Shown piece by piece: positions 6,489-6,791 of a stretch of DNA of 6,791 nt. The DNA is from Candidatus Poseidoniales archaeon (GTDB lineage Archaea > Thermoplasmatota > Poseidoniia > Poseidoniales > Thalassarchaeaceae). The notes beneath the pieces were generated by a model. It saw only the letters and a list, made by a program, of their open reading frames with translations. It was not told the origin of the DNA and searched no databases. How positions within the stretch are numbered: the first letter of the stretch is position 1; every line of letters starts with the position of its first letter. Position numbers and translations under genes: made by a program. The stretch is from positions 1 to 6,791 of the forward strand of contig JAPKEY010000080.1 in NCBI GenBank assembly GCA_028821815.1, in the 5' to 3' direction.

Positions 6489-6645
6489 TAGGTCATCACT
6501 TACATGGCGAACAGTTCGGCCATGGTTTGATACGTCTCGTGTGTGTATAGTTCATTGATGAATGTCAATATTGTCAAATTTGTAGGGGTACCATTGAATA
6601 CCGAGTGGGAACCGGCCCAGTTCAATTCACAGGGGGTTGGAACGA
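6489..6645 (+). other. 157-bp intergenic region between tyrS and HMG-CoA synthase
   Basis: Contains an imperfect hairpin (6503-6524), the inverted repeat TTCAT-TG-ATGAA (6551-6562), the palindrome CAATATTG (6566-6573), and TGTCAA twice at a 9-base spacing (6563-6568 and 6572-6577). The AT-rich part near 6565-6580 is the best place for a promoter or operator for the next gene, though no clean TATA box at standard distance is seen. The minus strand carries a short protein-like open frame (6500-6625, TTG start), described under findings. No tRNA was recognised. Confidence 0.4.
6503..6524 (+). terminator. Imperfect hairpin 14 bases after tyrS, possible terminator or processing site
   Basis: CATGGC-GAA-CAG-TTC-G-GCCATG: a 6-bp outer stem and a 3-bp inner stem separated by one bulged G, with a 3-base loop. 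It lies in the expected place for the tyrS transcript end. The following bases (GTTTGATACG) are not a real T-run, so termination is uncertain. As DNA it is also a near-palindrome that could bind a dimeric regulator. Confidence 0.35.
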
Positions 6646-6791
6646 ATGTCTGAGGTTGGAATCGACGATATTGCTATACATTTCCCAAAACTCTACCTTG
6701 ATATGAAGGATTTCGCTGAAATGCGAGATGCCGATTATGCCAAACTCAACAAGGGCCTGGGCCTCTCAGCCATGGCCATTCCCGATGTGCA
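6646..6791 (+). CDS. mvaS: Hydroxymethylglutaryl-CoA synthase, N-terminal part (cut by window edge)
   Basis: An ATG start with 48 full codons visible before the right edge. The N-terminus VGIDDIAIHFPKLYLDMKDF (4-23) followed by KGLGLSAMAIPDV (36-48) matches the first strands of HMG-CoA synthase, a thiolase-fold enzyme that condenses acetyl-CoA with acetoacetyl-CoA to make HMG-CoA for the mevalonate pathway to archaeal isoprenoid lipids. The YLDMKDFAEMRD stretch looks more like the bacterial MvaS type than the usual archaeal form. The catalytic Glu, Cys and His lie beyond the window and cannot be checked. No strong Shine-Dalgarno is present; GGGGGTTGG about 6 bases upstream is a weak candidate. 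Its separate 157-bp upstream region suggests its own promoter. Assignment rests on the N-terminus only. Confidence 0.82.
   Translation, partial: MSEVGIDDIAIHFPKLYLDMKDFAEMRDADYAKLNKGLGLSAMAIPDV

Overview
This window looks like a piece of a marine archaeal chromosome, most likely Marine Group II Euryarchaeota (Poseidoniales). The reasons are an archaeal-type tyrosyl-tRNA synthetase, a 170-residue protein resembling the archaeal DUF5611 family, strong Shine-Dalgarno sites of the GGAGGTGA type, tight gene packing, moderate GC content, and surface proteins with a membrane anchor, beta-rich domains and thrombospondin type 3 (calcium-binding) repeats. The lineage is inferred from gene content; no rRNA is present to confirm it.

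Layout. Two gene blocks diverge from a short promoter region at about 4817-4887. The left block runs on the minus strand, in transcription order: a secreted, C-terminally anchored beta-propeller protein (3527-4816); a glutaryl-CoA-dehydrogenase-like acyl-CoA dehydrogenase (2290-3468); a six-helix PAP2/Aur1-like membrane phosphoesterase (1552-2280); and a membrane-anchored thrombospondin type 3 repeat protein (1-1527), whose C-terminus lies beyond the left edge. The spacings are 58, 9 and 24 bp, so co-transcription is likely. The right block runs on the plus strand: a small DUF5611-like protein (4888-5400), tyrosyl-tRNA synthetase (5424-6488) and, after a 157-bp gap, the start of HMG-CoA synthase (from 6646, cut by the right edge).

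How the genes relate. Three of the four left-block products are membrane or surface proteins, and the fourth is a soluble flavoenzyme of acyl-CoA catabolism. No single pathway joins them, although two surface proteins in one apparent transcription unit is notable. The right block is housekeeping: translation (tyrS) and the first committed part of the mevalonate route to archaeal isoprenoid lipids (HMG-CoA synthase).

No mobile element, CRISPR array, tRNA or rRNA gene was seen, and no stretch over 300 bp lacks a gene. I found no clear new biological system. The items most worth a second look are the repeat protein, the propeller protein with a basic cytoplasmic tail, a GC hairpin holding an alternative start codon, and a protein-like antisense reading frame in the tyrS/HMG-CoA synthase gap.
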